14,771 bases of DNA from an uncultured Lachnospiraceae bacterium (lineage in GTDB: Bacteria; Bacillota; Clostridia; Lachnospirales; Lachnospiraceae), in NCBI GenBank assembly GCA_910585555.1, contig CAJUFU010000012.1, forward strand, positions 1 through 14,771. Direction: 5' to 3'. Numbering within the stretch: the first letter of the stretch is position 1; each line of letters opens with the position of its first letter. Below are positions 6,698-13,754 of the stretch, piece after piece. Below the pieces are notes generated by a model. The model saw only the letters and a program-made list of their open reading frames with translations, did not search any database and had not been told where the DNA came from. A program made the translations under genes and the position numbers.

Positions 6698-6726
6698 ACT
6701 TTACCAAAAAAATCCCTTTTTGTAAA
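6698..6726 (-). promoter_or_regulatory. Candidate sigma-A promoter of the zinc-ribbon gene
   Basis: A minus-strand -35 TTTACA (6721-6726, 5/6) and -10 TAAAGT (6698-6703, 4/6) have a 17-bp spacer. It would place the start about 40 bases before the ATG. The element lies in the region divergent from sigG. Confidence 0.5.
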
Positions 6727-6758
6727 ACCATATGCCAAAATTTTTCCTTAAGATTTCA

Positions 6759-6788
6759 TGAATAATTCCCCGGCAATCGTACATGCTT
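6759..6788 (+). promoter_or_regulatory. Candidate forespore (sigma-G/sigma-F type) promoter of sigG
   Basis: TGAATA (6759-6764) is followed after 17 bp by CATGCTT (6782-6788). The sigma-G consensus known from Bacillus is roughly TGAATA, 17-18 bp, CATACTA, so the -35 is perfect and the -10 matches 5 of 7. The start site would lie about 50 bases before the sigG ATG. This fits the known autoregulation of sigG. No convincing sigma-A promoter was seen. Confidence 0.5.
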
Positions 6789-6844
6789 GATAGAAAGACA
6801 AATCCTCACTCAAAAATTTAAAATACGAAAGGCTGGGTAAGACT

Positions 6845-7624
6845 ATGATGCAAGGTAAAGTAGAAATCTGCGGGGTAAATACCTCTAAACTGCCGCTTTT
6901 GAAAAATACGGAGAAAGAAGAGCTCTTTAAACGCATTGAGGAAGGCGACTTATCGGCCCGCAAGGAATACATCAATGGCAATCTCAGGCTCGTTCTAAGT
7001 GTCATCAAAAGATTTCATTCCAGCAATGAAAATGTGGACGATCTTTTTCAGATCGGCTGTATCGGCCTGATCAAGGCCATCGATAATTTTGACAGTTCCC
7101 TGAATGTAAAATTTTCCACCTATGCCGTTCCCATGATCGTAGGGGAGATCAGACGATATCTGCGGGATGCCAACAGCATCCGCGTTTCCCGCTCCCTCAA
7201 GGATACCGCCTACAAGGCCATCTACGCCAGAGAACATCTGACCAGGGCCAATTCCAAAGAACCTACCGTCACGGAAATCGCTGCCGAAATCGGCGTTCCC
7301 AAAGAAGACATCGTCTACGCACTGGACGCAATCCAAAGTCCTATGAGTCTCTACGAACCTGTCTATACGGACGGCGGCGACACGCTCTACGTGATGGACC
7401 AGATCAGTGACAAGAAGAATCGGGAGGAGGTCTGGGTAGAACATATCTCTTTAAGTGAAGCCATGAAAAAGCTGTCCGACCGGGAATATGAAATCATTTC
7501 CCTGCGTTTCTTTGAAGGGAAAACACAGATGGAGGTGGCGGAAAAAATCGGTATCTCCCAGGCACAGGTATCCCGTCTGGAGAAAAACGCCTTAAAAACC
7601 ATGCGTCTTTATCTGACCGCATAA
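6845..7624 (+). CDS. sigG: RNA polymerase late forespore sigma factor SigG
   Basis: This 259-residue sigma-70-family factor directs late forespore transcription. The start MMQGKVEICGVNTSKLPLL matches the diagnostic SigG N-terminus. Region 2 includes 'NGNLRLVLSVIKRF' (45-57), 'DDLFQIGCIGLIKAIDNFD' (65-83) and 'KFSTYAVPMIVGEIRRYLRD' (89-108). Region 3 follows, and region 4.2 carries the helix-turn-helix 'KTQMEVAEKIGISQAQVSRLEK' (split across 226-247). Length equals Bacillus SigG (about 260). The ATG is preceded only by a weak AAAGGCTGGG site about 7-14 bases away, so translation may be limited. In Bacillus, sigG directly follows sigE on the same strand. Here it is in the opposite orientation with another gene between. 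Confidence 0.97.
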   Translation: MMQGKVEICGVNTSKLPLLKNTEKEELFKRIEEGDLSARKEYINGNLRLVLSVIKRFHSSNENVDDLFQIGCIGLIKAIDNFDSSLNVKFSTYAVPMIVGEIRRYLRDANSIRVSRSLKDTAYKAIYAREHLTRANSKEPTVTEIAAEIGVPKEDIVYALDAIQSPMSLYEPVYTDGGDTLYVMDQISDKKNREEVWVEHISLSEAMKKLSDREYEIISLRFFEGKTQMEVAEKIGISQAQVSRLEKNALKTMRLYLTA

Positions 7625-7650
7625 AAATGGGCCGGCATACACACCGGCCC
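7623..7650. terminator. Shared hairpin terminator between sigG and the convergent regulator gene
   Basis: A perfect GGGCCGG/CCGGCCC stem (7629-7635 and 7644-7650) encloses an 8-base loop. On the minus strand it is followed by ATTTTTAT, a good terminator for the c-di-GMP protein gene. On the plus strand only TTCCATATT follows, so it is weaker for sigG. The minus-strand U-tract overlaps the sigG stop codon. Confidence 0.82.
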
Positions 7651-7661
7651 TTCCATATTAC

Positions 7662-9656
7662 CTATTTAAATCTGGTAGTATCATACGTTATCGTGATATC
7701 CTTACCGCCATAGAGTTTAAAATAATTCTGTACTATCCGGTTTGTCACCGCACGTACATTCTCTTTTTCCGTCCCCATCAGCACCACCAGAAATTGAGAA
7801 CTGCTGTATCTGGTCCCTACGTCCACTCCCCGCAGAGATTTACAGATTGCCTGTTCCATACACTGCATGGCAGTCTCCATACGCTCTAGCGGAATCTCGC
7901 TTCCATCCTGGGAAAACAGCGTAAAGAGCAAAATCTGCATCTTTTGTTTACTCCGGTCGGACATATGCTGTACGAAATCAAACATATGGGCAAATTCATC
8001 GTAGTCTACCTGAAACAACCCCTGGGAGCCCTCCCGGCTGCGCATGATTTTAATCACCCTGTCCAAATCATTTTTCGCCTGTTCCGATGTGCGTATCAGA
8101 CCCGTGCCCTCATAAAATCCATATCTCTGCTCTTCATTCTGCTTCACATGATAAAGCGCTTTATCCGCTCTCTGATAGAGTTCTTCAAACTCCCTTCCGT
8201 CCACGCCGGCTATGCTGATACCGATGGACAGCTCAATCTGCTCAAGAAGTTCTACTTCCTCCTTCTTTTGGGCAAAAGCCGCGAGAATTTCCTGCACCTT
8301 ATCCACGGCATCCTCTCTTCTTTTGATACCCTCTATGTAATACATAAACTCGTCGCTGCCTGTTCTGCAGACCGTACCCTGACCGCAAACCTCCCGCAGT
8401 ACATCGGATGTCACCTTCAATACATAGTCGCCCATCAAATGCCCATGCTCTTCGTTAACCTTCTTGAAATGATCCAAATCCAAAATCATCAGACAGCCGC
8501 CTGCCGTACGCAGACCTGCCATGATCTCCTGCTCCCCTTTGCGCTTGCTTAAAAGTCCCGTGAGATAATCGGCAGGTGCTTCAAGCACACTCTCCGTACC
8601 CATGGTCAGGCCCACAATTTTCTCACTGTCAAAGATTGGAGAAGCCAATTCGTCCTCCGGCATCCAGACTTTCTCCAGGGCTCCCTCTTTGATCAAACTG
8701 ACAAAAATATCCACCAGCTCCGGATCCCATTGGGTTCCCTTGCCTCTTTCCAGTTCTTCCATCACCACATTGTCGCTGAGCCTGCGCCTGTAGACACGAT
8801 TGCTGGTCATAGCATCATAGGAATCCACCAGTCCGATCACACGGGCCACCAGCGGAATCGACTCACCCTTTAATCCTTCCGGATAACCTTTGCCGTCGTA
8901 GCGTTCATGATGATACTTGGCACCCACATTGACATTGGGAAACATCTTAAAATCTTTTAGAATCTCCGCCCCCATGATCGTATGCCCCTTGATCAGCCGA
9001 AACTCCACGTCCGTCAGCTTAAAGGGTTTATTCAAAACAGCATCCGGCACGCCAATCTTGCCTACGTCATGCAGCATGGCCACATAATAAATATTCTGAA
9101 TGTCCTCCTCCGACCAGCCAAGACGCTGGGCTAAAATCTCAGAGTAGGCGGCAACCCGCAAAGAATGTCCCTTCGTATAGTCATCCTTTGCATCCACCGT
9201 ATTGGCAACCGTCATGATCGCCTGAATCGTGACACGCTCCATTTCCTTGGTCTTTTCATCCAGCCTGCGCTGTAAGTCCTTCCGGTATCCGTCCAATTCG
9301 ATCGTACTCTTGATACGGCTCATCATGATCTGCGGTTCAAAAGGCTTTGTGATAAAATCGTAAGCCCCTACCTTAAAGCATTTAATCTCCGTCTCCGTAC
9401 TGCGGTCTGCCGTCAGAAAGATAACCGGCAGCTTGCGCCAGCGTTCATCCTTCTGCAGAGCCTTCATCACTTCAAAACCATTGATTTCCGGCATATTGAT
9501 ATCCAATAAAATCAAATCCGGAACATGTCTTTCCAGATACTTATAGGCCTGCCTGCCGGAATTGACGGCCACCACCTTATACGCATCCCCCAATAGATTC
9601 TGCGCCGTCGATAGCGTCAGCCTGTCGTCATCGACAATCAATATAATCTTCTTCAT
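7662..9656 (-). CDS. Response regulator with REC, HD-GYP, GGDEF and degenerate GGDEF-like domains
   Basis: This 664-residue protein probably senses a phosphorelay and turns over cyclic dinucleotide. The receiver domain (1-120) has the acidic DDD (9-11), phosphoacceptor Asp52, Thr82 and Lys104. A coiled linker (about 122-142) leads to an HD-GYP phosphodiesterase domain (145-330) with His196-Asp197 in 'LHDVGKIG', His225, His249/His250 and 'DGKGYP' (254-259), all intact. A GGDEF domain (about 360-515) has 'LDLDHFKKVNEEHGHLMGD' and the active-site loop GSDEF (433-437), with Gly to Ser at the second position. The inhibitory RxxD position reads CGQG (424-427). Residues 530-664 resemble another GGDEF fold, but the motif is SSSQF (618-622), so it is likely inactive. 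It has its own promoter just after sigE and a weak ribosome site. Confidence 0.9.
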   Translation of the reverse strand: MKKIILIVDDDRLTLSTAQNLLGDAYKVVAVNSGRQAYKYLERHVPDLILLDINMPEINGFEVMKALQKDERWRKLPVIFLTADRSTETEIKCFKVGAYDFITKPFEPQIMMSRIKSTIELDGYRKDLQRRLDEKTKEMERVTIQAIMTVANTVDAKDDYTKGHSLRVAAYSEILAQRLGWSEEDIQNIYYVAMLHDVGKIGVPDAVLNKPFKLTDVEFRLIKGHTIMGAEILKDFKMFPNVNVGAKYHHERYDGKGYPEGLKGESIPLVARVIGLVDSYDAMTSNRVYRRRLSDNVVMEELERGKGTQWDPELVDIFVSLIKEGALEKVWMPEDELASPIFDSEKIVGLTMGTESVLEAPADYLTGLLSKRKGEQEIMAGLRTAGGCLMILDLDHFKKVNEEHGHLMGDYVLKVTSDVLREVCGQGTVCRTGSDEFMYYIEGIKRREDAVDKVQEILAAFAQKKEEVELLEQIELSIGISIAGVDGREFEELYQRADKALYHVKQNEEQRYGFYEGTGLIRTSEQAKNDLDRVIKIMRSREGSQGLFQVDYDEFAHMFDFVQHMSDRSKQKMQILLFTLFSQDGSEIPLERMETAMQCMEQAICKSLRGVDVGTRYSSSQFLVVLMGTEKENVRAVTNRIVQNYFKLYGGKDITITYDTTRFK

Positions 9657-9658
9657 TT

Positions 9659-9674
9659 GTCTACCCGTCTACCC
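9659..9674. repeat. Perfect 8-bp tandem repeat in the ribosome-binding region of the c-di-GMP gene
   Basis: GTCTACCC occurs twice head to tail, ending 2 bases before the start codon (ATG at 9654-9656). In RNA sense it reads GGGTAGAC twice and takes the place of a normal Shine-Dalgarno sequence. Gain or loss of one unit would alter the initiation region. A chance duplication is equally possible. Confidence 0.6.
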
Positions 9675-9713
9675 CATTTTCAAATCAACTGCCATTTAAA
9701 TTAACTTACGTTT

Positions 9714-9742
9714 ATTATACTGTGAATCATTGTAAAAAGCAA
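9714..9742 (-). promoter_or_regulatory. Candidate sigma-A promoter of the c-di-GMP gene
   Basis: A perfect minus-strand -10 TATAAT (9714-9719) lies 17 bp after TTGCTT (9737-9742), which keeps TTG of the -35. It starts just past the sigE stop codon, so the gene can be expressed independently of sigE. I saw no terminator between the two genes, so read-through from sigE is also possible. Confidence 0.6.
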
Positions 9743-9743
9743 T

Positions 9744-10484
9744 TTAATTATCCTTGCTCATCTCCTTTTTCAGCCGCCTCATAATCTTTTTCTCCAGTCT
9801 TGATATGTAGGATTGTGAAATGCCGAGTAACTCCGCTACTTCCTTCTGGGTCAGCTCCTTTCCGTCCACGCTTCCCAGACCAAACCGCAGTCTGATAATG
9901 GTCTGCTCTCTCTCCGAAAGCTTTGCGATGGCTTTAATTAAAAGCTTCCGCTCCACCTCATTTTCCAAATCCTTGTAGATCACATCCTCATCCGTTCCCA
10001 GAATGTCAGAGAGCAGAAGCTCATTGCCGTCCCAGTCTACATTCAGGGGTTCGTCTATGGAAACCTCCATCTTATGCTTACTGTTCCTTCTTAAGTACAT
10101 CAAAATTTCATTCTCAATACAGCGGGACGCATAGGTTGCCAGCTTTATATTTTTATCTGGTTTAAAAGTATTGATAGACTTGATCAGCCCAATCGTGCCG
10201 ATGGAAATCAAGTCCTCCACGCCCACGCCTGTGTTATCAAATTTCTTCGCAATGTACACCACCAGTCTTAAGTTATGCTCTATCAAAATGGACTTGGCTT
10301 CGTCCTCATACTCCGTACCCAGGTCGCTTATGATTTCGTTTTCCCTCTCGCTCTCAAGAGGGGGCGGCAGCACCTCCGTTCCGCCTATGTAATGAATATC
10401 TCCCTGCCTTGTCATAAGCAACTTGTTGTCCCTGTGCACCATTTTGAACTGAACCCTTCCAGGGATTGCCACTTTTAGAACCAT
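9744..10484 (-). CDS. sigE: RNA polymerase early mother-cell sigma factor precursor pro-SigE
   Basis: This 246-residue sigma factor drives early mother-cell sporulation genes after removal of an N-terminal pro-sequence. The processing region 'HYIGGTEVLPPPL' aligns with the Bacillus 'YYIGGSEALPPPL', placing cleavage near residues 31-33. The pro-peptide is thus about 31-32 residues, a little longer than in Bacillus (27). Region 2 contains 'NLRLVVYIAKKFDNTG' (71-86), 'EDLISIGTIGLIKSINTF' and 'LATYASRCIENEILMYLRR'. Region 4 ends with the helix-turn-helix 'KEVAELLGISQSYISRLEKK' (214-233). The start has AGGAGGAA 5 bases upstream, immediately after the spoIIGA stop TAG, a clear sign of translational coupling with its own protease. 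Confidence 0.97.
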   Translation of the reverse strand: MVLKVAIPGRVQFKMVHRDNKLLMTRQGDIHYIGGTEVLPPPLESERENEIISDLGTEYEDEAKSILIEHNLRLVVYIAKKFDNTGVGVEDLISIGTIGLIKSINTFKPDKNIKLATYASRCIENEILMYLRRNSKHKMEVSIDEPLNVDWDGNELLLSDILGTDEDVIYKDLENEVERKLLIKAIAKLSEREQTIIRLRFGLGSVDGKELTQKEVAELLGISQSYISRLEKKIMRRLKKEMSKDN

Positions 10485-10495
10485 TTTTATTCCTC

Positions 10496-11308
10496 CTAGT
10501 TTTCTAATAACCGGGGGTGCAATATCATCTGGTATACACTCTCTTCCGATATTCCCGTATCACAAATCGCAACAATAACGTGTTCTCTCCTGATCTCTTG
10601 TCCCTCTTCTTCTATAATCATTTCAGGCACTTCATAGGCATTCAGAATGCCGTTGTCCTTCCCCACACTCCTGTAAGGAACCGCATGATATTTCTCCGGC
10701 ATAAAACAAGACGACATACACCGTGCGATTTTCTTACTGATCACACTGACCGGCGCACCGCTCACCGGGTCTGCCAGATGATCGCCTGTGTCCACAAAGG
10801 CGCGCACCCTGATCTCTTGCGCAAGTGCCGGCACATAAAAACGCACGGTCCGAAGGCTGTTACGGCCCTTTGACATAACTTTATAAAGTACTGCCGCAAA
10901 AATCCGATAAGCCAGATACCCTATCATGATTGTTAAGAAAAGATTGCCCCTGCCTCTTAGAATCACTCTCAACCGGTTCAGAATCCATATCATGACACTG
11001 CCTAAAAAAAATCCACAGCCAGCCATCACCAGACTACTATGAATCAGCTTTCTTATACTGTGTATCCGATATGTAATATACATCATCCCCACACTAACTG
11101 GCAGAGCACTCACAAAGATCCTGCCTCCCATACTTCCAACCGGCAGCATGAGCGTCAGACAGCTTAATACCGCGCCAAACACTGCTCCCAGACATTTCCT
11201 TCCATGCGTGGCAGTACATCGAAGGAACCTGCCGGCCAAAGACAACAGATACAGGTTCGTTATAAACTGCAGGATGAAAACACTGTCAATATATAATTTG
11301 TAATACAC
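10496..11308 (-). CDS. spoIIGA: Sigma-E processing peptidase SpoIIGA
   Basis: This 270-residue membrane aspartic protease cleaves pro-SigE at the sporulation septum. The N-terminal half has about five hydrophobic segments (roughly 4-28, 38-56, 61-82, 90-112 and 122-144). The cytoplasmic C-terminal half carries the protease motif 'FVDTGDHLADPVSG' with catalytic Asp173; the residue after DTG is Asp where Asn is commoner. It is shorter than Bacillus SpoIIGA (about 309) but similar to clostridial forms as I recall them. The start is a GTG at 11306-11308, with GGAGG six bases upstream and no better ATG. The stop overlaps the sigE ribosome site, forming the classic spoIIGA-sigE operon. Confidence 0.94.
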   Translation of the reverse strand: MYYKLYIDSVFILQFITNLYLLSLAGRFLRCTATHGRKCLGAVFGAVLSCLTLMLPVGSMGGRIFVSALPVSVGMMYITYRIHSIRKLIHSSLVMAGCGFFLGSVMIWILNRLRVILRGRGNLFLTIMIGYLAYRIFAAVLYKVMSKGRNSLRTVRFYVPALAQEIRVRAFVDTGDHLADPVSGAPVSVISKKIARCMSSCFMPEKYHAVPYRSVGKDNGILNAYEVPEMIIEEEGQEIRREHVIVAICDTGISEESVYQMILHPRLLEN

Positions 11309-11332
11309 CTCTCACCTCCGTGCCTTGAGAAC

Positions 11333-11365
11333 ATTATAAAAAAAAGAAGATGCATATTCTGTCAC
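11333..11365 (-). promoter_or_regulatory. Long-spacer promoter of spoIIGA-sigE (probable Spo0A target)
   Basis: A perfect minus-strand -10 TATAAT (11333-11338) is preceded by GTGACA (11360-11365, 5/6 to TTGACA), but the spacer is 21 bp rather than 17. The Bacillus spoIIG promoter is known for a similar overlong spacer and needs Spo0A~P. The run TGACAGA overlapping the -35 partly resembles the 0A-box TGTCGAA (5/7). No perfect 0A box was seen. Confidence 0.6.
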
Positions 11366-11404
11366 AATCGGGGAGCATTTCCAATATTTTTCCAGACACA
11401 TACC

Positions 11405-11434
11405 AACAAAAAACCACAGGATATGCTCCTGTGG
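11405..11434 (-). terminator. Rho-independent terminator after ftsZ
   Basis: CCACAGGA and TCCTGTGG (arms 11427-11434 and 11414-11421) form an 8-bp perfect stem with a 5-base loop, followed in RNA sense by UUUUUUG. It lies about 110 bases past the ftsZ stop and separates the division operon from spoIIGA-sigE. Confidence 0.9.
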
Positions 11435-11461
11435 TCTTATTTAATATTCACTCGTTCTAAC

Positions 11462-11541
11462 CGAGGTCGCAAAGCGGTCCTCGCGAAGATAATTCCGAAG
11501 GAATTTTCTTCAGATAATCTCCGAAGGAATTTTCTTCAGAT
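11462..11541 (-). repeat. ftsZ downstream repeat unit: tandem 22-bp repeats plus hairpin
   Basis: An exact 22-bp sequence occurs at 11494-11515 and 11520-11541, with a 26-bp period; the second copy begins on the last base of the ftsZ stop codon. Each copy holds the near-palindrome GAAGGAATTTTCTTC. Next to them a CGAGG/CCTCG hairpin (11462-11466 with 11479-11483) has an inner CGC/GCG pairing. The unit then runs into the ftsZ terminator. The composition looks like a dispersed intergenic repeat rather than coding sequence. That identification is inference. Confidence 0.65.
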
Positions 11542-12770
11542 TATTTGCTTTTTAAAAAGTCAGGAATCTTCAAGGATTTCTCCTCCACCGAACTTCTGAT
11601 ATCGCTGGTCCTGTTAATACCGCCAATCTGTTTTAAGGACGGCTGCTGCTTAGCCTGTCCTCCGGTCTTAGCTGCCGTAACAGGCTGTTTCAAACCTATG
11701 CTCTGGGTTGCAAACGCACTAAGCCCTACCCCTGCGGAAGCGCCGGCGCCGCCCTTACTCTGTAAGGAAGTGGGGGTTATGTATCCCGCCTTGAAACCGA
11801 GACCGCTGCTTTGTCTTGCCTTCTCCTCGATTCCGGTTGCTATGATCGTCACATTACAGGTATCCGACATGCTGGAATCATACATCGCGCCAAAGATAAT
11901 ATTTACCTCGTCACCGGTAAGGTTCCTTACATAATCGGATGCATCGGATGCATCCGCCAGAGAAATATCGCCGGAAACATTGATGATAACATGCGTCGCG
12001 CCGGTAATGGTGGTCTCCAAAAGGGGACTCTCCACTGCCATCTTGGCTGCCTCGCTGGCCTTATCGTCTCCTTTGCCCGTACCGATACCGATATGCGCGA
12101 TACCCTTGTCCTTCATGACCGTCTGCACATCCGCAAAGTCCAGATTGATGATTGCAGGCATGTTAATCAGGTCCGTAATGCCCTGTACGGCCTGCTGTAA
12201 GACTTCATCCGCTTTCTTTAACGCATCCGGCATGGTGGTACGCCTGTCCACAATCTCTAACAGCTTATCATTGGGAATGACAATCAGCGTATCCACGTTG
12301 TCTTTAATCTTATCAATACCGGCTAACGCATTGGTCATACGGGCCTTCGCCTCGAACCGAAACGGTTTGGTCACAACGCCCACCGTCAAAATTCCCATAT
12401 CTTTTGCCAGTTTTGCCACCACCGGTGCCGCTCCCGTACCGGTGCCGCCGCCCATACCACAGGTGACAAACACCATATCCGCACCCTTTAACGCCTGGGC
12501 TACTTCCTCAGAACTTTCCTCCGCCGCCTTCTCGCCAATCTCCGGCTTAGCGCCCGCTCCAAGTCCCTTGGTCAGCTTCTCGCCAATCTGCAAAAGTGTG
12601 GGGGCTTTACACAACTGTAACGCTTGTTTATCGGTATTGATACCAATAAACTCCACCCCGTCTATCTCTTCATCTATCATTCTATTCACAGCATTGTTGC
12701 CCGCACCGCCGACACCGACTACGATAATCTTCGCTGCAGACTCAGCATCATTCGACTTAATCTCAAGCAA
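11541..12770 (-). CDS. ftsZ: Cell division GTPase FtsZ
   Basis: This 409-residue tubulin homologue polymerises into the division ring and, in spore formers, the polar septum. Visible are the 'GVGGAGNNAVNRM' nucleotide loop (19-31), the tubulin signature GGGTGTGAAP (107-116) and the synergy (T7) loop 'NLDFADV' (209-215). A variable Gly/Ala-rich linker follows, then the conserved C-terminal peptide 'IPDFLKSK' (402-409) that binds partners such as SepF or FtsA. The start is TTG (12768-12770): AGGAGGAGGT lies just upstream and no in-frame ATG is present there. The gene has its own promoter. ftsA, which precedes ftsZ in many bacteria, is not present here, as is common in this group. Confidence 0.97.
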   Translation of the reverse strand: MLEIKSNDAESAAKIIVVGVGGAGNNAVNRMIDEEIDGVEFIGINTDKQALQLCKAPTLLQIGEKLTKGLGAGAKPEIGEKAAEESSEEVAQALKGADMVFVTCGMGGGTGTGAAPVVAKLAKDMGILTVGVVTKPFRFEAKARMTNALAGIDKIKDNVDTLIVIPNDKLLEIVDRRTTMPDALKKADEVLQQAVQGITDLINMPAIINLDFADVQTVMKDKGIAHIGIGTGKGDDKASEAAKMAVESPLLETTITGATHVIINVSGDISLADASDASDYVRNLTGDEVNIIFGAMYDSSMSDTCNVTIIATGIEEKARQSSGLGFKAGYITPTSLQSKGGAGASAGVGLSAFATQSIGLKQPVTAAKTGGQAKQQPSLKQIGGINRTSDIRSSVEEKSLKIPDFLKSK

Positions 12771-12819
12771 GGTGATACCTCCTCCTAATTATATACATCC
12801 AGATAAACTCATATAGATT

Positions 12820-12848
12820 ATCATATAATTATTTTCCCAAATTCGCAA
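12820..12848 (-). promoter_or_regulatory. Sigma-A promoter of ftsZ
   Basis: On the minus strand TTGCGA (12843-12848, 4/6) and TATGAT (12820-12825, 5/6) have a 17-bp spacer in an AT-rich stretch between ftsQ and ftsZ. The start would lie about 45 bases before the TTG codon. It allows ftsZ to be made at higher levels than ftsQ. Confidence 0.65.
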
Positions 12849-12893
12849 CCTATTTTTTTGCTTTTATGGGTTTTTGTTATCATTTTCCTAAAT

Positions 12894-13742
12894 TTAGTCC
12901 TGTTCAAAACTATAGGTCGTAGTATCCTCACTGTATTCACGCATATCCAAAGTACCGCTTTTACCCACAAGACTAGGTAAAAGATACTGCAGAGTCATGA
13001 TCTTTTCGTCAATATCCTGGCTGTCGCCTATAGCAATCTTCGCATCTCCAAATATGAGTGTCACCTGGTAATTACTGTCAAAGTAAATCTTGTCCGCCGA
13101 AAGCGAATACTTGGACAACTGCTGGGAAATATTTAAGATCTCATCAAAAACCTCCGGTTTTTCCACCGGCAGCGGTTCATGCAAGATCACATGATCGAAG
13201 CTTAATCCCGTTACCTGTGGAATTCCGGCCGTCTTCTCCTGCGAGGTCTCCACCACAATGCCGTCTTTGTCAAAATACACATAACGTCCCAGATAGGAGA
13301 CATAACCCGCAAGCGCCTTTTCATATACCATAATACGCACCGTATCTTTTGCCTCAATCGACACATCCATGGTCTGGATGAACGGTATATTGTCAATTCC
13401 CTTATCCCGGTATTTTAAGGATAAAAACAGAGAATTATGACCATATCTGCCGCCCATGACCATCTCCATGATTTCCTCGTTGGTGTAATGGATATTACCC
13501 TCCACATACACCGTAGTGATTGTGTAATTTTGTACAATATAGATATAACCGCCAATAAACAAGGCCAGAAGAACCAAACAGACGCTGACAAGTATCCCGA
13601 TTCTTTTGGACCGGCTGAAACGGATTTTTTCCTGCTTATCCTTGTTCTTCCTTTTTTTTACCGGCTGTATATCATTGTTCTTTACAAGCCGCAGATTGGG
13701 ATTCTTTTTCTTTACTTTTTTGACAGTTTTTTTGTCGCTCAT
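12894..13742 (-). CDS. ftsQ: Cell division protein FtsQ/DivIB
   Basis: This 282-residue bitopic membrane protein belongs to the divisome FtsQ/DivIB-FtsL-FtsB subcomplex. It has a strongly basic cytoplasmic tail (about 1-47), one membrane helix (about 48-70), then an extracellular POTRA domain beginning 'YTITTVYVEGNIHYTNEEI' (73-91). A beta domain follows, with 'GRYVYFDKDGIVVE' near residue 152, as in the DivIB family. The ATG at 13740-13742 is chosen because GAGG lies 7 bases upstream; a TTG two codons earlier overlaps that site. It lies 28 bases after murA, and the gap is almost filled by a perfect palindrome. Confidence 0.92.
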   Translation of the reverse strand: MSDKKTVKKVKKKNPNLRLVKNNDIQPVKKRKNKDKQEKIRFSRSKRIGILVSVCLVLLALFIGGYIYIVQNYTITTVYVEGNIHYTNEEIMEMVMGGRYGHNSLFLSLKYRDKGIDNIPFIQTMDVSIEAKDTVRIMVYEKALAGYVSYLGRYVYFDKDGIVVETSQEKTAGIPQVTGLSFDHVILHEPLPVEKPEVFDEILNISQQLSKYSLSADKIYFDSNYQVTLIFGDAKIAIGDSQDIDEKIMTLQYLLPSLVGKSGTLDMREYSEDTTTYSFEQD

Positions 13743-13754
13743 TTCCAAACCTCA

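Noticed and set aside
7944..8552. 202-codon open frame antisense to the c-di-GMP gene
   Set aside because: It covers the GGDEF-coding region on the other strand and has no recognisable domain.
9657..9743. c-di-GMP riboswitch before the c-di-GMP gene
   Set aside because: The leader from the predicted start to the ATG is only about 50 bases, too short for a known aptamer, and no aptamer core is visible.
11980..12816. 278-codon open frame antisense to ftsZ
   Set aside because: It is the complement of a highly conserved gene, has no family character and no ribosome site of note; it follows from ftsZ codon use.
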